Notes: generated from the letters alone by a model not told the origin. DNA of 64,000 bases from Pseudomonas arsenicoxydans (GCF_900103875.1 NZ_LT629705.1:3853001-3917000), one strand, 5' to 3'. Counted from the first letter of the stretch, positions 8,875-19,816 are shown. Numbers and translations are program-made.

Positions 8875-8970
8875 CCTCATCGCTGGCAAGCCCGCTCCCA
8901 CAGGGATTTGCAGTGGCCACAAATGTGTGACCTACGATTAACCCTGTGGGAGCTGGCTTGCCAGCGATGG
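8875..8970. repeat. Inverted REP pair
   Basis: catcgctggcaagcccgctc...cacaggg (left arm) and ccctgtgggagctggcttgcc...agcgatgg (right arm) form a BIME-like inverted pair in the 156-bp gap between the DUF1028 and Rid genes. Confidence 0.8.
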
Positions 8971-8984
8971 CCGCGACGCGGTCT

Positions 8985-9401
8985 TTACTCAGGAATCACC
9001 GCAATCACATCAATCTCCATCAACCACTGCGGCTGCCCGAGTGCCGACACCACCAGCCCGGTGGAAATCGGGAACACGCCTTTAAGCCACTTCCCGACTT
9101 CCTGATACACCGGCTCGCGATACCGCGGATCGATCAGGTAAGTCGTGGTTTTGACGATGTGGCTCAGGTCGCTGCCGGCCTCTTCCAGCAACTGCTTGAC
9201 GTTGCGCATGGCTTGCTCTGCTTGCGCACGCGGGTCACCCAGGCCCACCAGTCTGCCTTCGAAATCGGTGCCGACCTGGCCACGAACATAAACGGTGTTG
9301 CCGGCCCGGACGGCCTGGCACAGATCATTGTCCAGGCTCTGGTTCGGGTAGGTTTCCTTGGTGTTGAACATGCGAATACGGGTATGGGTTGGCGTGGACA
9401 T
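8985..9401 (-). CDS. Rid family protein without the deaminase arginine
   Basis: A 138-residue YjgF/YER057c/UK114 protein. Visible are VYVRGQVGTDFEGRLVGLGD and QAEQAMRNVKQLLEEAGSDLSHIVKTTTYL. True RidA enamine/imine deaminases carry Arg in a PAR(S/T) motif near the C-terminus; here the aligned segment is FPISTGLVV, so the Arg is Ser. It therefore belongs to a non-RidA subgroup, whose members usually sit in catabolic operons. The start has AGGAGCTAAAA directly upstream. It lies 24 bp after the monooxygenase gene, which suggests joint transcription. Confidence 0.85.
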   Translation of the reverse strand: MSTPTHTRIRMFNTKETYPNQSLDNDLCQAVRAGNTVYVRGQVGTDFEGRLVGLGDPRAQAEQAMRNVKQLLEEAGSDLSHIVKTTTYLIDPRYREPVYQEVGKWLKGVFPISTGLVVSALGQPQWLMEIDVIAVIPE

Positions 9402-9425
9402 TTTTAGCTCCTGACAGAAAAAGGC

Positions 9426-10736
9426 TTAAGCGCTGACCGTGGTTTTGTGGGCGACCGGGGCCTGTTCAGCCTCGCGTTGCGCCGCATCGTGGTAGTCGAG
9501 ATAAGAGCGCTGGATGGCGATGTGATCCGCCACGTACTTGGCGTCGTGCCAAACGCCCCAGATGAACGAAGACCCGCGACGCGACTGCCATGGCAGCCCG
9601 AGGAAATACACCCCCGGCTCGCTCGACACGCCGCGCTGATGCTGTGGCTTGCCTTTGTCGTCGAAGGCATTGACCTTGAGCCAGCTGTAGTCGGTGGCAA
9701 AACCGGTGGCCCAGATGATCGAAGTCACGCCGGCCTTGGCCAGGTCGAGCTCAAGAATCGGCTGGGTCACACACTCCGGATCAGGAAAGGTGTGGCGCGC
9801 TTCCGGTTCTTCCGGCAGGTCCAGGCCATTGCGTTCGATGTAGGCATCGGCGGCATTGAGCAGCGCCAGATAGTTCTCGTCGCCACGGGCAAGGTTCTCC
9901 GCCAAGTTTGGCTGAAAGGTCGCCACGGCACCGTTGAACGATTGGGTCAGGCCGACCAGGGTCATGCCGCGATGCGCCAGCCCACGGAAGTCCACGGTGC
10001 GGCCGCCGTGGGCGCCGCTCACCGCGATGGTGACGTGTTCGCGGCCCGGTTTCATCGCCGCTTGGTCCCACTCGCCAAGCACGCCCAGCCACCAGCAGAA
10101 ATCCCGGTTGCGGTAGGCGCGAGGCGGGCGGTCGTGGGCGCCGACGGAGAGGTAAACCTTCTTGCCGGCCCGCTGCAATTCATCGGCGATCTGCACGCCG
10201 GACGAGCCCGCGCCGACCACCAACACCGCGCCTTCGGGCAGTTGCGCCGGGTTGCGGTAGTCCGCCGAGTGGATCTGCAGGAAGGGCTGGTCGTTCGGCG
10301 CAATAGGCGGGATGACCGGCCGCTGGAAAGGCCCGGTGGCCGCCACCACACGGTTGGCTTCGATCACACCTTGCGAGGTTTCAATGGTGAAGCCCGGGCG
10401 CCCGACATTGCGCTCGACTTTCAGTACGTCCACGCCGGTGCGGATCGGCGCATTGAATTTCTTCGCGTAGGCTTCGAAGTAATCGGCTACGCGTTCTTTG
10501 GGCGCAAAGGCGTCAGGGCTGAGGTCGTCGAAATCAAGGCCAGGAAAGCGGTCATGCCACGCCGGACCGTTCGCGACCAGCGAATCCCAGCGCCCGGTGC
10601 GCCAGCGCTCGGCAATACGGTTGCGCTCCAGCACCAGGTGCGGCACGCCGAGTTTGCTCAAGTGTTCACTCATGGCCACGCCAGCCTGACCGGCGCCAAC
10701 AATCAGCGTATCTGTTTTTATTTTTTCAGAGGTCAT
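9426..10736 (-). CDS. Flavin-containing monooxygenase family protein
   Basis: A 436-residue flavoprotein. The FAD-binding GxGxxG is IVGAGQAGVAMSEHL near residue 12 and the NADPH-binding one is VVGAGSSGVQIADEL near residue 175; IIWATGFATDYSW near the C-terminus is the typical ATG motif. This family (CzcO/YdcG-type, putative flavoprotein monooxygenase) oxidises N- or S-containing or aromatic small molecules with NADPH and O2. It is the first gene of a minus-strand group with a Rid protein, DUF1028, ArgE-type hydrolase and the broken permease; AAGGGTATTGAG precedes the ATG. Confidence 0.85.
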   Translation of the reverse strand: MTSEKIKTDTLIVGAGQAGVAMSEHLSKLGVPHLVLERNRIAERWRTGRWDSLVANGPAWHDRFPGLDFDDLSPDAFAPKERVADYFEAYAKKFNAPIRTGVDVLKVERNVGRPGFTIETSQGVIEANRVVAATGPFQRPVIPPIAPNDQPFLQIHSADYRNPAQLPEGAVLVVGAGSSGVQIADELQRAGKKVYLSVGAHDRPPRAYRNRDFCWWLGVLGEWDQAAMKPGREHVTIAVSGAHGGRTVDFRGLAHRGMTLVGLTQSFNGAVATFQPNLAENLARGDENYLALLNAADAYIERNGLDLPEEPEARHTFPDPECVTQPILELDLAKAGVTSIIWATGFATDYSWLKVNAFDDKGKPQHQRGVSSEPGVYFLGLPWQSRRGSSFIWGVWHDAKYVADHIAIQRSYLDYHDAAQREAEQAPVAHKTTVSA

Positions 10737-10933
10737 CTCAATACCCTTCGAAGTTGGAGTTCGGTCGCGAACGACCTGCCATTTCTTGGGCTCAAGACTA
10801 GGGATGACCCTGGTATCGGTAAAATATTATTAAGCTGGCATTTGAGTATAAATAACTGAGGCAGAGCGTTTGCCTAAGCGCTGCGCGTTATGCGCAGGCC
10901 AGGTCGCGCCGCGGCTGAAGGGAATCGCCTCGA

Positions 10934-11836
10934 CTAGGGTTTACCCAGGGTTTCGACCCAACTGGCCAGCTCCCCGACCATTTTATGGACCTCACTCGCT
11001 TCGGGCTCAGAGGGGCGAATGATAGCGTTCCAGGCGATATCCAGGCCGTCATTCAGGGCTGCCCAGGCGAGCTCTCCGCGCTCAAGACTGGGTGTCACCA
11101 AATCCCGTTGCAAGATGCTGATTCCGTAGCCTGAACGCACTAATTCGACAATGGCTTCGATCAACTCCACGGTGATCATTCGCCTTGGCAGAATACTGGC
11201 GGGCGCGAAGAAACGGTCATATTCCCAACCACTGGCACGGTCGGTCGAGTAGGTCACCAGGTTGTAAGTCTTGAAGTCTTCGGCGTAGATGTTTTTCCTC
11301 CCGGCCAGTGGATGATCGGTGGCCATGATCGCGATCAAGTCGTCGCGAAACAGCGGCAACTTGGCGACCCCGCTGGGCACCATACCGTCGTCGATGATCG
11401 ATACATCGATCCTTCCTTGCATCAGGCTCGCGTAGACGTCGTTACGGGGCACCGTGACCAGGGTTATTTCGATGTCTGGACGCAGGCTCGAATAGTGTTT
11501 GATGAATTTCGGAATCCAGCGAAACGGACCGTATGAGGTGACCCCCATGCGTACGAAGGCGGTCACCCCGCCGGCCATCGACCGGGCCTCGGCCTCCGCT
11601 TCGTTAAGAATGGCGATGATGTCTCTGGCGGCGCGTTCGAGGCGCACGCCGGCGGGGCTCAGTCTCAACTTTCCGCCGGATCGCTCCGTGAGGGGCACCC
11701 CCAGTCGCCGTTCCGCCTCCCGCATGCGATGACTGACGGCTGACGGCGTCAGCCATAAACGCTCGGCAACCGCCGTGATCGAATCGACTTCGGACAGGGT
11801 TTGCAGCATGACGAGGTGATCCAGGGTGAGTCTCAT
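10934..11836 (-). CDS. LysR family transcriptional regulator
   Basis: A 300-residue LysR regulator with the N-terminal winged helix-turn-helix (LQTLSEVDSITAVAERLWLTPSAVSHRMREAERRLG split across residues 11-46) and an effector-binding domain. It lies upstream of the monooxygenase group on the same strand and is divergent from the 2-oxoglutarate oxygenase gene at 11949, with 112 bp between them. LysR proteins commonly control the divergent neighbour, so it could govern either or both groups. The stretch is intact and of normal length. Confidence 0.9.
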   Translation of the reverse strand: MRLTLDHLVMLQTLSEVDSITAVAERLWLTPSAVSHRMREAERRLGVPLTERSGGKLRLSPAGVRLERAARDIIAILNEAEAEARSMAGGVTAFVRMGVTSYGPFRWIPKFIKHYSSLRPDIEITLVTVPRNDVYASLMQGRIDVSIIDDGMVPSGVAKLPLFRDDLIAIMATDHPLAGRKNIYAEDFKTYNLVTYSTDRASGWEYDRFFAPASILPRRMITVELIEAIVELVRSGYGISILQRDLVTPSLERGELAWAALNDGLDIAWNAIIRPSEPEASEVHKMVGELASWVETLGKP

Positions 11837-11948
11837 AGGGGAGGGCGACCTGAAAATAATTCACAAAATTGCGTAAAAATATGAGCGTGACTTGTTTTTG
11901 CCTCCGATGCAATCTGACTCCAGCAAGAGCCAACGGAGAACAACAATC
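11837..11948. promoter_or_regulatory. Divergent LysR / oxygenase promoter region
   Basis: The 112-bp gap is AT-rich at 11848-11885 (aaaataattcacaaaattgc and gtaaaaatatgag), in contrast to the GC-rich genes. It must hold the promoters of both divergent genes and probably the LysR binding site; I could not fix an exact box. Confidence 0.5.
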
Positions 11949-12788
11949 ATGACTTTGCTTCCTCTCACAACCGGCGCAACCCTGGGCGATATCATCGACC
12001 TGGAGCGCTATCCCATTACTGATCGATCCAACCCGGCTTACCTGGCGTTGGTCGCTGACAGCCAGGCATTACTGGGCAAGGAAGGCGTTGCGATCTTCCC
12101 GGGATTTGTCCGTGACAAAATGGTCGCCACAATGGCGGACCAGACGCTTGCCCTGCACCCACGCATGTTCCATTTTCGGGAAAACCACACGGTTTATTTC
12201 AAGCCTCAAGAAGACGGCGTTGACTCAAGGCATCCGCTGCGGCGGTTGATGAAAACCGAGAAAGATACCGTCGCCTACGCGGACATTCCGGCCGACAATG
12301 TGATTCGCAACATCTATGAATCCGACGAGGTGCTGTCGTTCATCAAGGATGTATTGGGTCTGGACACGCTTTACCGCCATGCCGATCCGTTGGCCGCGCT
12401 TAACTTGCAGGGCTTCACGACGGGGCAGCAATTGGGCTGGCACTTTGACCGTTCCGACTTCAGCGTCACGCTGTCACTCCAGGCGGCCAGCGCCGGAGGG
12501 GATTTCGAGTACGTACGCATGCTTCGCAACGAGGATGACGACTGTTATGACGCGGTCCGGCAATTCCTTGATGATCCCGAGACCCAGACGATAGAAGTCC
12601 TGCCTCAAGTGCCTGGAACGCTGACCTTGTTTCGCGGCCGCTATTCATTGCATCGAGTCACGCCAGTAGAGGGTGACCGGTTGAGGCTCAACGCTGTGTT
12701 TGCCTACGTGGATCAGCCGAATGTCGAATTCAGCGCCTACGCCCGCCAGTTGTTTTACGGACGTACCAGCGTAGACCCATTGGTTTAA
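11949..12788 (+). CDS. 2-oxoglutarate/Fe(II)-dependent oxygenase family protein
   Basis: A 279-residue protein. The iron-binding facial triad is visible as H165-F-D167 (GWHFDRSD) and H235 (LHRVTPV), with R244/R246 (DRLRLNAV) positioned to bind 2-oxoglutarate. Because the Asp of HxD is kept, hydroxylation or demethylation is expected, not the halogenation seen in relatives with HxG. The ATG at 11949 has GGAG 11 nt upstream. It is followed by a betaine-type binding protein and a formaldehyde dehydrogenase, so an oxidative N-demethylase on an imported methylated amine is a reasonable inference. A hydroxylase on a free amino acid is the alternative. Confidence 0.75.
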   Translation: MTLLPLTTGATLGDIIDLERYPITDRSNPAYLALVADSQALLGKEGVAIFPGFVRDKMVATMADQTLALHPRMFHFRENHTVYFKPQEDGVDSRHPLRRLMKTEKDTVAYADIPADNVIRNIYESDEVLSFIKDVLGLDTLYRHADPLAALNLQGFTTGQQLGWHFDRSDFSVTLSLQAASAGGDFEYVRMLRNEDDDCYDAVRQFLDDPETQTIEVLPQVPGTLTLFRGRYSLHRVTPVEGDRLRLNAVFAYVDQPNVEFSAYARQLFYGRTSVDPLV

Positions 12789-12942
12789 GTGACGCCCCAT
12801 TAACAATGAATCCATTCATTGACTCCATCGCTTCACGTGTTTGTACAGGCACCTGTCCACGTTAGATCTGATGGCACTCGCTGGCCCCGTGTGTGGCAAG
12901 CAAGAGCTTCCTGCCCCCAATACTGTTTTGGAGCGTCTGATC

Positions 12943-15161
<2,219 letters not shown>

Positions 15162-15199
15162 AACCCACCCACCATTTTTGAACCCGAGAGATCTTTAAG

Positions 15200-15583
15200 A
15201 TGAGCATTTTCACTCACGTTACTGTCGGCACCAACGACCTGGAAAAAGCCCGCCGTTTCTACGACAGCGTGCTGGCCCAACTCGGCCACAAGCGCATTGC
15301 CGATCTGGGCGAGAACGGCTCGATCTGGGGCGAGAGCGCCCCTTCGTTTTTCGTCTTGAAGCCGGCGAACGGCGCGCCTGCAAGCGTCGGCAACGGTGTC
15401 ACCGTCAGCTTCGAAGCACCGGATCGCGCCGCCATTGATGCCTTCCATGCCAGCGCTTTGGCGGCCGGTGGTATCAATGAAGGCGCGCCAGGCCCGCGTG
15501 ACTGGGCGCCGCATGCCTATGCCGCCTACGCCCGGGACCTGGATGGAAACAAACTGGCGGTCTACTGCTTCAAGCCCGTTTGA
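15200..15583 (+). CDS. VOC (glyoxalase/bleomycin resistance) family protein
   Basis: A 127-residue single VOC domain: MSIFTHVTVGTNDLEKARRFYDSVL at the start and YAAYARDLDGNKLAVYC at the end, a typical beta-alpha-beta-beta-beta repeat with metal-binding His near residue 6 and a C-terminal acidic ligand. It follows frmA by 38 bp and is probably in the same transcript; a glutathione-linked or extradiol-like role is possible. A terminator follows. Confidence 0.85.
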   Translation: MSIFTHVTVGTNDLEKARRFYDSVLAQLGHKRIADLGENGSIWGESAPSFFVLKPANGAPASVGNGVTVSFEAPDRAAIDAFHASALAAGGINEGAPGPRDWAPHAYAAYARDLDGNKLAVYCFKPV

Positions 15584-15607
15584 ATGAAATCTGATGCATG
15601 ACCCAAG

Positions 15608-15636
15608 GCCCCGCCAGCAATGGACGGGGCTTTTTT
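15608..15636 (+). terminator. Rho-independent terminator
   Basis: Stem GCCCCG (15608-15613) with CGGGGC (15625-15630), then TTTTTT. It ends the oxygenase/frmA/VOC transcript. Confidence 0.8.
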
Positions 15637-15708
15637 ATTCGCTTCTGGTGGTAAACATCAGGAATGCATCAAACTATAGGTTCGTGAACGCAACGGAGTG
15701 ATCGGACA

Positions 15709-16722
15709 TTGATCGAACGACGCCAATTCAGCGGAGGCATGAAGGGAAAAAACCTGCGCTACCTGAATGAGCAACCCGGCGAAACCAGGCAAACGGTTCG
15801 GGCCGGCTTCCTGCTGCTCGAACATTTCTCGTTGCCCGCGTTTACCCAGGCGCTGGATACGCTGGTCACGGCGAATCTGCTGCGGCCCGACACGTTCTCT
15901 TCGCGCACCTTCGGCTTGAATGACGGGGAGGTCGTCAGCGACCTGGGCCTGGTCATTCGGCCCGACGCGCGTATCGATTGTGCGGCGATCAAGGAGCTGG
16001 ACCTGCTGGTCGTGTGTGGCGGCTACCGGACTGAACTGAAAGCCAGCGAGGGCTTTATCACCCTGTTGCGCACGGCGGCAGACCAGGGCGTCAGCCTGGC
16101 CGGGTTGTGGAACGGTGCATGGTTTCTGGGCAAGGCCGGTTTGCTTGACGGCTACCGTTGCGCGATTCACCCCGAACATCGCCCCGCGCTCGCCGATTTC
16201 TGCAAGGTTACGCAGGTCAGCAGCGAACCCTACATCATTGATCGAGACCGATTGACAGCCTCCAGCCCGTCCGGGGCCTTCCACATGGCGCTGGACTGGA
16301 TCAAAAGCCAGCACGGCAAAGCGCTGGTCGAGGGGATCGAAGACATTCTGGCGTTTGAGGAGTCGCGCTACCGGCGCATCAAACCGACGGAAAACATCTG
16401 CGTGAGCGCGCCCCTGCGCGAGGTGGTGAAACTGATGGACGCCAACCTCGAGGAGCCTTTGGAGCTGGAGCAACTGGCGGTCTATGCCGGGCGTTCACGG
16501 CGACAACTGGAACGCTTGTTCAAGGAGCAACTGGGCACGACGCCGCAGCGCTATTACATGGAATTGCGCATCACCGAGGCACGTCGATTGCTCCAGCACA
16601 CCGAGCTATCGCAAGTGGACGTGCTGGTAGCGTGTGGTTTTGTGTCGCCGAGCCATTTCAGCAAGTGCTACAGCTCGTATTTCGGCTACCGGCCTTCCAA
16701 GGAAAAGCGACTCGTCAAATAA
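15709..16722 (+). CDS. GlxA/GbdR-type AraC family regulator
   Basis: A regulator with an N-terminal DJ-1/PfpI-like domain (FLLLEHFSLPAFTQALDTL ... LVVCGGYRTE ... WNGAWFLGKAGLLDG) and a C-terminal AraC DNA-binding domain (LEQLAVYAGRSRRQLERLFKEQLG, then LVACGFVSPSHFSKCYSSYFG). This is the architecture of GbdR, CdhR and SouR, which respond to betaine, carnitine or sarcosine-type compounds. Start is uncertain: TTG at 15709 has GGAG at a good distance, whereas ATG at 15739 has GGAGG only 1 nt away. Its position after the oxygenase/binding protein/frmA group suggests it regulates that group. Confidence 0.85.
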   Translation: MIERRQFSGGMKGKNLRYLNEQPGETRQTVRAGFLLLEHFSLPAFTQALDTLVTANLLRPDTFSSRTFGLNDGEVVSDLGLVIRPDARIDCAAIKELDLLVVCGGYRTELKASEGFITLLRTAADQGVSLAGLWNGAWFLGKAGLLDGYRCAIHPEHRPALADFCKVTQVSSEPYIIDRDRLTASSPSGAFHMALDWIKSQHGKALVEGIEDILAFEESRYRRIKPTENICVSAPLREVVKLMDANLEEPLELEQLAVYAGRSRRQLERLFKEQLGTTPQRYYMELRITEARRLLQHTELSQVDVLVACGFVSPSHFSKCYSSYFGYRPSKEKRLVK

Positions 16723-16740
16723 GAGCCGCTCGCCCAACCG

Positions 16741-17229
16741 TCAATGCATCTTGCTGTGATCCGCCATGCCGAGTGCCCGGGCGTCGGCTTGCACTTCAAT
16801 CGTTTCTTTCTCGCCCTTGGCGTTTTCCACTATCAGCGTCAGGGGCACTTTGCTGCCTTCCTGAACCTGGGCCGTCAGGTCAATCAGCATGATGTGGTAG
16901 CCGTGGGGATCAAAGCTCACCGGTTTGCCGGCCGGCAGCGCGACGGACTCGACCTGACGCATGCTCATCACATCGTCTTTCATGGTGGATTGGTGAATCT
17001 GCACGGTTTTTGCGGCGGGCGACTGCACGCTGAGCAATTTGCTGTCGCTGTCAGCTTGCAGGGTCATGAAGGCGCCGGTCGATGGCTGGCCGGCAACCGT
17101 TGCGCGGACCCAGGCGTCTTGCACCTGGGTTTGCGCGGAAACCTGCCACGCCAGGCCGATCAGGGAGCAGCCCAGGACCAGTTGTTTGATACGTCGCGAG
17201 ACAGCGGTTTTTGCGCACATCGAATTCAT
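16741..17229 (-). CDS. Periplasmic copper chaperone PCu(A)C family
   Basis: A 162-residue protein with signal peptide (RIKQLVLGCSLIGLAWQVSAQ) and the PCu(A)C pattern: DAWVRATVAGQPSTGAFMTL, VQIHQSTMKDDVMSMRQV (copper ligands His/Met) and FDPHGYHIMLIDLT (His/Met). The C-terminal ADHSKMH adds further ligands. The family carries Cu(I) to the CuA site of cytochrome oxidase. The ATG at 17229 overlaps the stop of the Sco gene (TAATG), so the two are translationally coupled and form a copper-delivery pair. Confidence 0.9.
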   Translation of the reverse strand: MNSMCAKTAVSRRIKQLVLGCSLIGLAWQVSAQTQVQDAWVRATVAGQPSTGAFMTLQADSDSKLLSVQSPAAKTVQIHQSTMKDDVMSMRQVESVALPAGKPVSFDPHGYHIMLIDLTAQVQEGSKVPLTLIVENAKGEKETIEVQADARALGMADHSKMH

Positions 17230-17834
17230 TAGCAGACTTCCATGACGGTGAGCAGATCGTCTGCACACTCTTGGGCGGTAAGGGACGCGGACAGCCCCAG
17301 GCGCAAATTGCCCCGGGAGTCGAAGACGAAGCTGGTAGCCGTGTGGGACAGGGTGTAGCTCGACCCGCTGGGGATCTTTTCAAAGAACACGCCGAACTCT
17401 TTGGCGGTTTCAGCGGTTTCTTCGAGCGAGCCATGCAGCGCTTCAAAACTCGGATCGAACGATTTGACGTAAGCGTCGAGCATCTGCGGCGTATCGCGTT
17501 CGGGGTCGAGGGTGATGAAGATCACTTGCAGCTTTTCGCCGTCGCGCCCCATCAGCTTCTTCGCCTGCGCCGCCCGGGCCAGCGTCGTCGGGCAGACCGC
17601 CGGGCACTGGGTGAAGCCGAAGAACACCATCGGCATCAGGCCGCGATAGCTGGTCAGCATCTTCGTTTCGCCCTGGGCGTCCTTGAGCTTGAAGGTACGC
17701 CCCATGATCTTGTCGCTGAGGTCCTTGCCGTACTTGAACGACAGTTTGCTGCTGTCATCGCAGCCGGCGAGCAGACCCAGGCTCAACAGGCTCATGCCGC
17801 GCAGGACCGTGCGACGGGTATACAACGTACTCAT
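17229..17834 (-). CDS. Sco1/SenC family copper chaperone lipoprotein
   Basis: A 201-residue protein with a lipoprotein signal (LLSLGLLAGC) and thioredoxin-like fold. The copper motif is CPAVC in GFTQCPAVCPTTLA, with the distal His in YTLSHTATSFVFD and the FITLDPERDTP signature. Sco proteins reduce and metallate CuA of cytochrome c oxidase. The PCu(A)C gene overlaps the end. No cytochrome oxidase genes are in the window. Confidence 0.92.
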   Translation of the reverse strand: MSTLYTRRTVLRGMSLLSLGLLAGCDDSSKLSFKYGKDLSDKIMGRTFKLKDAQGETKMLTSYRGLMPMVFFGFTQCPAVCPTTLARAAQAKKLMGRDGEKLQVIFITLDPERDTPQMLDAYVKSFDPSFEALHGSLEETAETAKEFGVFFEKIPSGSSYTLSHTATSFVFDSRGNLRLGLSASLTAQECADDLLTVMEVC

Positions 17835-18225
17835 GGAAAAGCATTCCTGTGTTGCGACTTGAGAACGACTGCGTCTGATGAGTCAGACGAAAAAAGCGCA
17901 TGGATATTAACAAACTGTGCCCGTGCGTCGCTCATTGTTGGACGAGGGGCCGTTTTGGTACAGAGGCAGCCAGCGCGGAAAAATACGGATCAGTAGACGA
18001 GGGCATTCCAAATACTGCGGACACATTCCAGCTCCAGGCGGCGGCCAGTGTGACGATCGTCACAATATCCTCGACATTGCTTTACGGCTGCTAAGCTTCG
18101 ACGTTGCAGCGCCCGAGTGACTCAACGGTCGGGCGTTGCGCGTAGCCATGGAGTACGACTTCAGTATCCATATCCACCCCATCGGGGTGGCCAGCGATTG
18201 TCGGTAACCTGCACGGAGGCAGGCA
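17835..18225. other. 391-bp divergent intergenic region
   Basis: Between the start of the Sco gene (minus) and the regulator at 18226 (plus). It holds no convincing gene. A perfect 16-bp palindrome at 18049-18064 is the only structured element I see, with an AT-richer part following it. Confidence 0.55.
18049..18064. promoter_or_regulatory. Perfect 16-bp palindrome, candidate operator
   Basis: TGTGACGATCGTCACA reads the same on both strands. Half-site TGTGA resembles CRP/Vfr-type half-sites but the spacing is shorter than the CRP consensus. It lies 160 bp upstream of the regulator gene. Confidence 0.5.
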
Positions 18226-19032
18226 ATGGTGATCAAACACGTTGGCAATTCGAGTGCAGAGGGGGTTCCCGAGCCGCTCGATCGTGAAGAGATGGAGCGC
18301 GTGCTGGCGCTGCTGCTGGCCAGCCCGGTGTTCGCCAAGTCCCGGCGGATGGGCAGTCTGCTGCGCTTTCTGGTCGAGCACGACCTTCAAAGTTCGAACA
18401 CGCCGCTCACCGAGCATGCCATCGGCCTTGCGGTGTTTCGCCGTGACCCGGCGGTGTATTGCACGGGCGACGATCCGGTGGTGCGGGTGCAGGTGGGCCG
18501 ATTGCGGCGCAAGCTTGCAACGCATTACACCACCACGGGGCAGTCGGACCCGGTGCACCTGAGCATACCGCCCGGTTGTTATCGCCTGGCGTATCAACGG
18601 CTCAGGCCCAAGGGCGTCGCGACTCGCCATCCAGTGCTGCAAATTCAGCCGTTTACCTGCATCACCCGTGACGGCGATGACTTTACCCGTGGCCTGTGCG
18701 AGGAGTTGAGCTGCCGGCTGTTCGAGTCGTTCGAACAGACGCAAAGCCGCACCAACCATGTGTTGATGAAGGTGGCGCGCAGCAATGTCACCGCCTCGGA
18801 CGTCATGCGGGCCGGGCGCGGCAATTACTCGCTGGAAGGCAGCGTGCGGGTGGAGCCGAGCCGTGTCCGTACCTCGGTGCGCCTGATTGATGTGGCTCAG
18901 GGGCGGATCCGCTGGTCGGAGCAATTTGATCGCAATCGGCCTTATGGCATCGCCACTCAGGAAGACCTGGCGGAGTCGATCTGTCGGTCGTTGACCGGGT
19001 ATTTCTCCCGGGGTGGAAATGACGTTTTCTGA
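18226..19032 (+). CDS. Putative regulator with TolB-like/adenylate cyclase-associated domain
   Basis: A 268-residue soluble protein. The N-terminal part (VLALLLASPVFAKSRRMGSLLRFLVE, then LTEHAIGLAVFRRDPAVY and DDPVVRVQVGRLRRKLATHY) matches a domain found in many proteobacterial putative regulators, where it precedes TolB/TPR domains. The C-terminal part (NYSLEGSVRVEPSRVRTSVRLIDVAQGRIRWSEQFD, written in pieces) resembles the TolB-like FlgO segment of CadC/adenylate-cyclase type proteins. There are no TPR repeats and no transmembrane helix, so it is a short form. The ATG has CGGAGGCAGGCA upstream. Function is unknown. Confidence 0.65.
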   Translation: MVIKHVGNSSAEGVPEPLDREEMERVLALLLASPVFAKSRRMGSLLRFLVEHDLQSSNTPLTEHAIGLAVFRRDPAVYCTGDDPVVRVQVGRLRRKLATHYTTTGQSDPVHLSIPPGCYRLAYQRLRPKGVATRHPVLQIQPFTCITRDGDDFTRGLCEELSCRLFESFEQTQSRTNHVLMKVARSNVTASDVMRAGRGNYSLEGSVRVEPSRVRTSVRLIDVAQGRIRWSEQFDRNRPYGIATQEDLAESICRSLTGYFSRGGNDVF

Positions 19033-19038
19033 GTAAAG

Positions 19039-19062
19039 CGGGGCAACTGCGAAGTTGCCCCG
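19039..19062. terminator. Hairpin between convergent genes
   Basis: Ten-bp stem CGGGGCAACT (19039-19048) / AGTTGCCCCG (19053-19062) with a GCGA tetraloop, 7 bp after the regulator stop and 11 bp before the stop of the convergent gene. No T-run; likely a shared terminator. Confidence 0.6.
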
Positions 19063-19072
19063 TTGGCTGCAC

Positions 19073-19816
19073 TTACACGACGGTCCAGCTGCCGCCGGAG
19101 TAGAGGCGGGTTGCGTTGTTATCAAAGGTCAGGTCGACTTCGACCGACTGGGAACGTGAGGTGCTGAACATGGTGCTTGTCTGCACATTCTGTTCGAACC
19201 AGACAAGGATGGTTTCGACCGGAGTCAACTGGGTCGAACCCATTACCACCTGGTTGGTGGCCACATAAATTGGCGTACTGATGACCTTGCCATCGATGCC
19301 CGTGGACAATTGGCTGATGCCTGGGTGGATCGCGCCGTAGTTGTTCACCAGGGTAATGGACGTGTCGGGACCACCGGTGGTGGCCGGGCCCAGCAAACCG
19401 GAATTGTCGAGCACTGACTGTTGCCCCAGGCCGATGGTGATGAGGTTGGTGGAAACATCCACCTGCACATTGGCCTGGAACGAGTTGGAACCGAACAACT
19501 GGTACTGAGGCGTCCAGCTGAAGGTGTTATTGCTCAGGTAGTTGACGTAAGACTGCCAGACCACGTTATAGGCTTCCGTTCCGACTTTTTTGGCAAAGCA
19601 CAGCTTGTAGCCTGATTGTTTGAGCGTGGTCAGGTCACCGGCGGCAATCTGGATTTTGACCGACTTTTGGGTGGCCGCCAGGGTTGAGTTCAGTACCTTG
19701 CTGTAGTCCGACGTTTTCAGGGCCGTGGGGGCCAGACTCTGGAACGATTTGAGGGCCGCTTGCACCTCACTGTGCAGTTGTTGGCTCTGGTTGCTGACTG
19801 CGGTTGACTTGCTCAT
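19073..19816 (-). CDS. Unknown protein, 247 residues
   Basis: Starts MSKSTAVSNQSQQLHSEVQAAL after AGAGGGAAACC, a good ribosome-binding site. No signal peptide or membrane helix. The middle and C-terminus are rich in Thr, Ser, Asn, Val and short hydrophobic strands (FSWTPQYQLFG, VQVDVSTNLITIGLGQ, TPIYVATNQVVMGST), suggesting an all-beta fold. I do not recognise the family. It is followed on the same strand, upstream, by another small unknown gene at 20065; the two may be linked. Confidence 0.75.
   Translation of the reverse strand: MSKSTAVSNQSQQLHSEVQAALKSFQSLAPTALKTSDYSKVLNSTLAATQKSVKIQIAAGDLTTLKQSGYKLCFAKKVGTEAYNVVWQSYVNYLSNNTFSWTPQYQLFGSNSFQANVQVDVSTNLITIGLGQQSVLDNSGLLGPATTGGPDTSITLVNNYGAIHPGISQLSTGIDGKVISTPIYVATNQVVMGSTQLTPVETILVWFEQNVQTSTMFSTSRSQSVEVDLTFDNNATRLYSGGSWTVV

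Noticed and set aside
9447..10859. 470-codon plus-strand open frame
   Set aside because: Antisense to the flavin monooxygenase, which has clear family motifs.
11949..12788. Halogenase of the BesD/HalD type
   Set aside because: The triad is HxD (H165, D167), not the HxG needed to leave room for halide, so hydroxylation-type chemistry is more likely.
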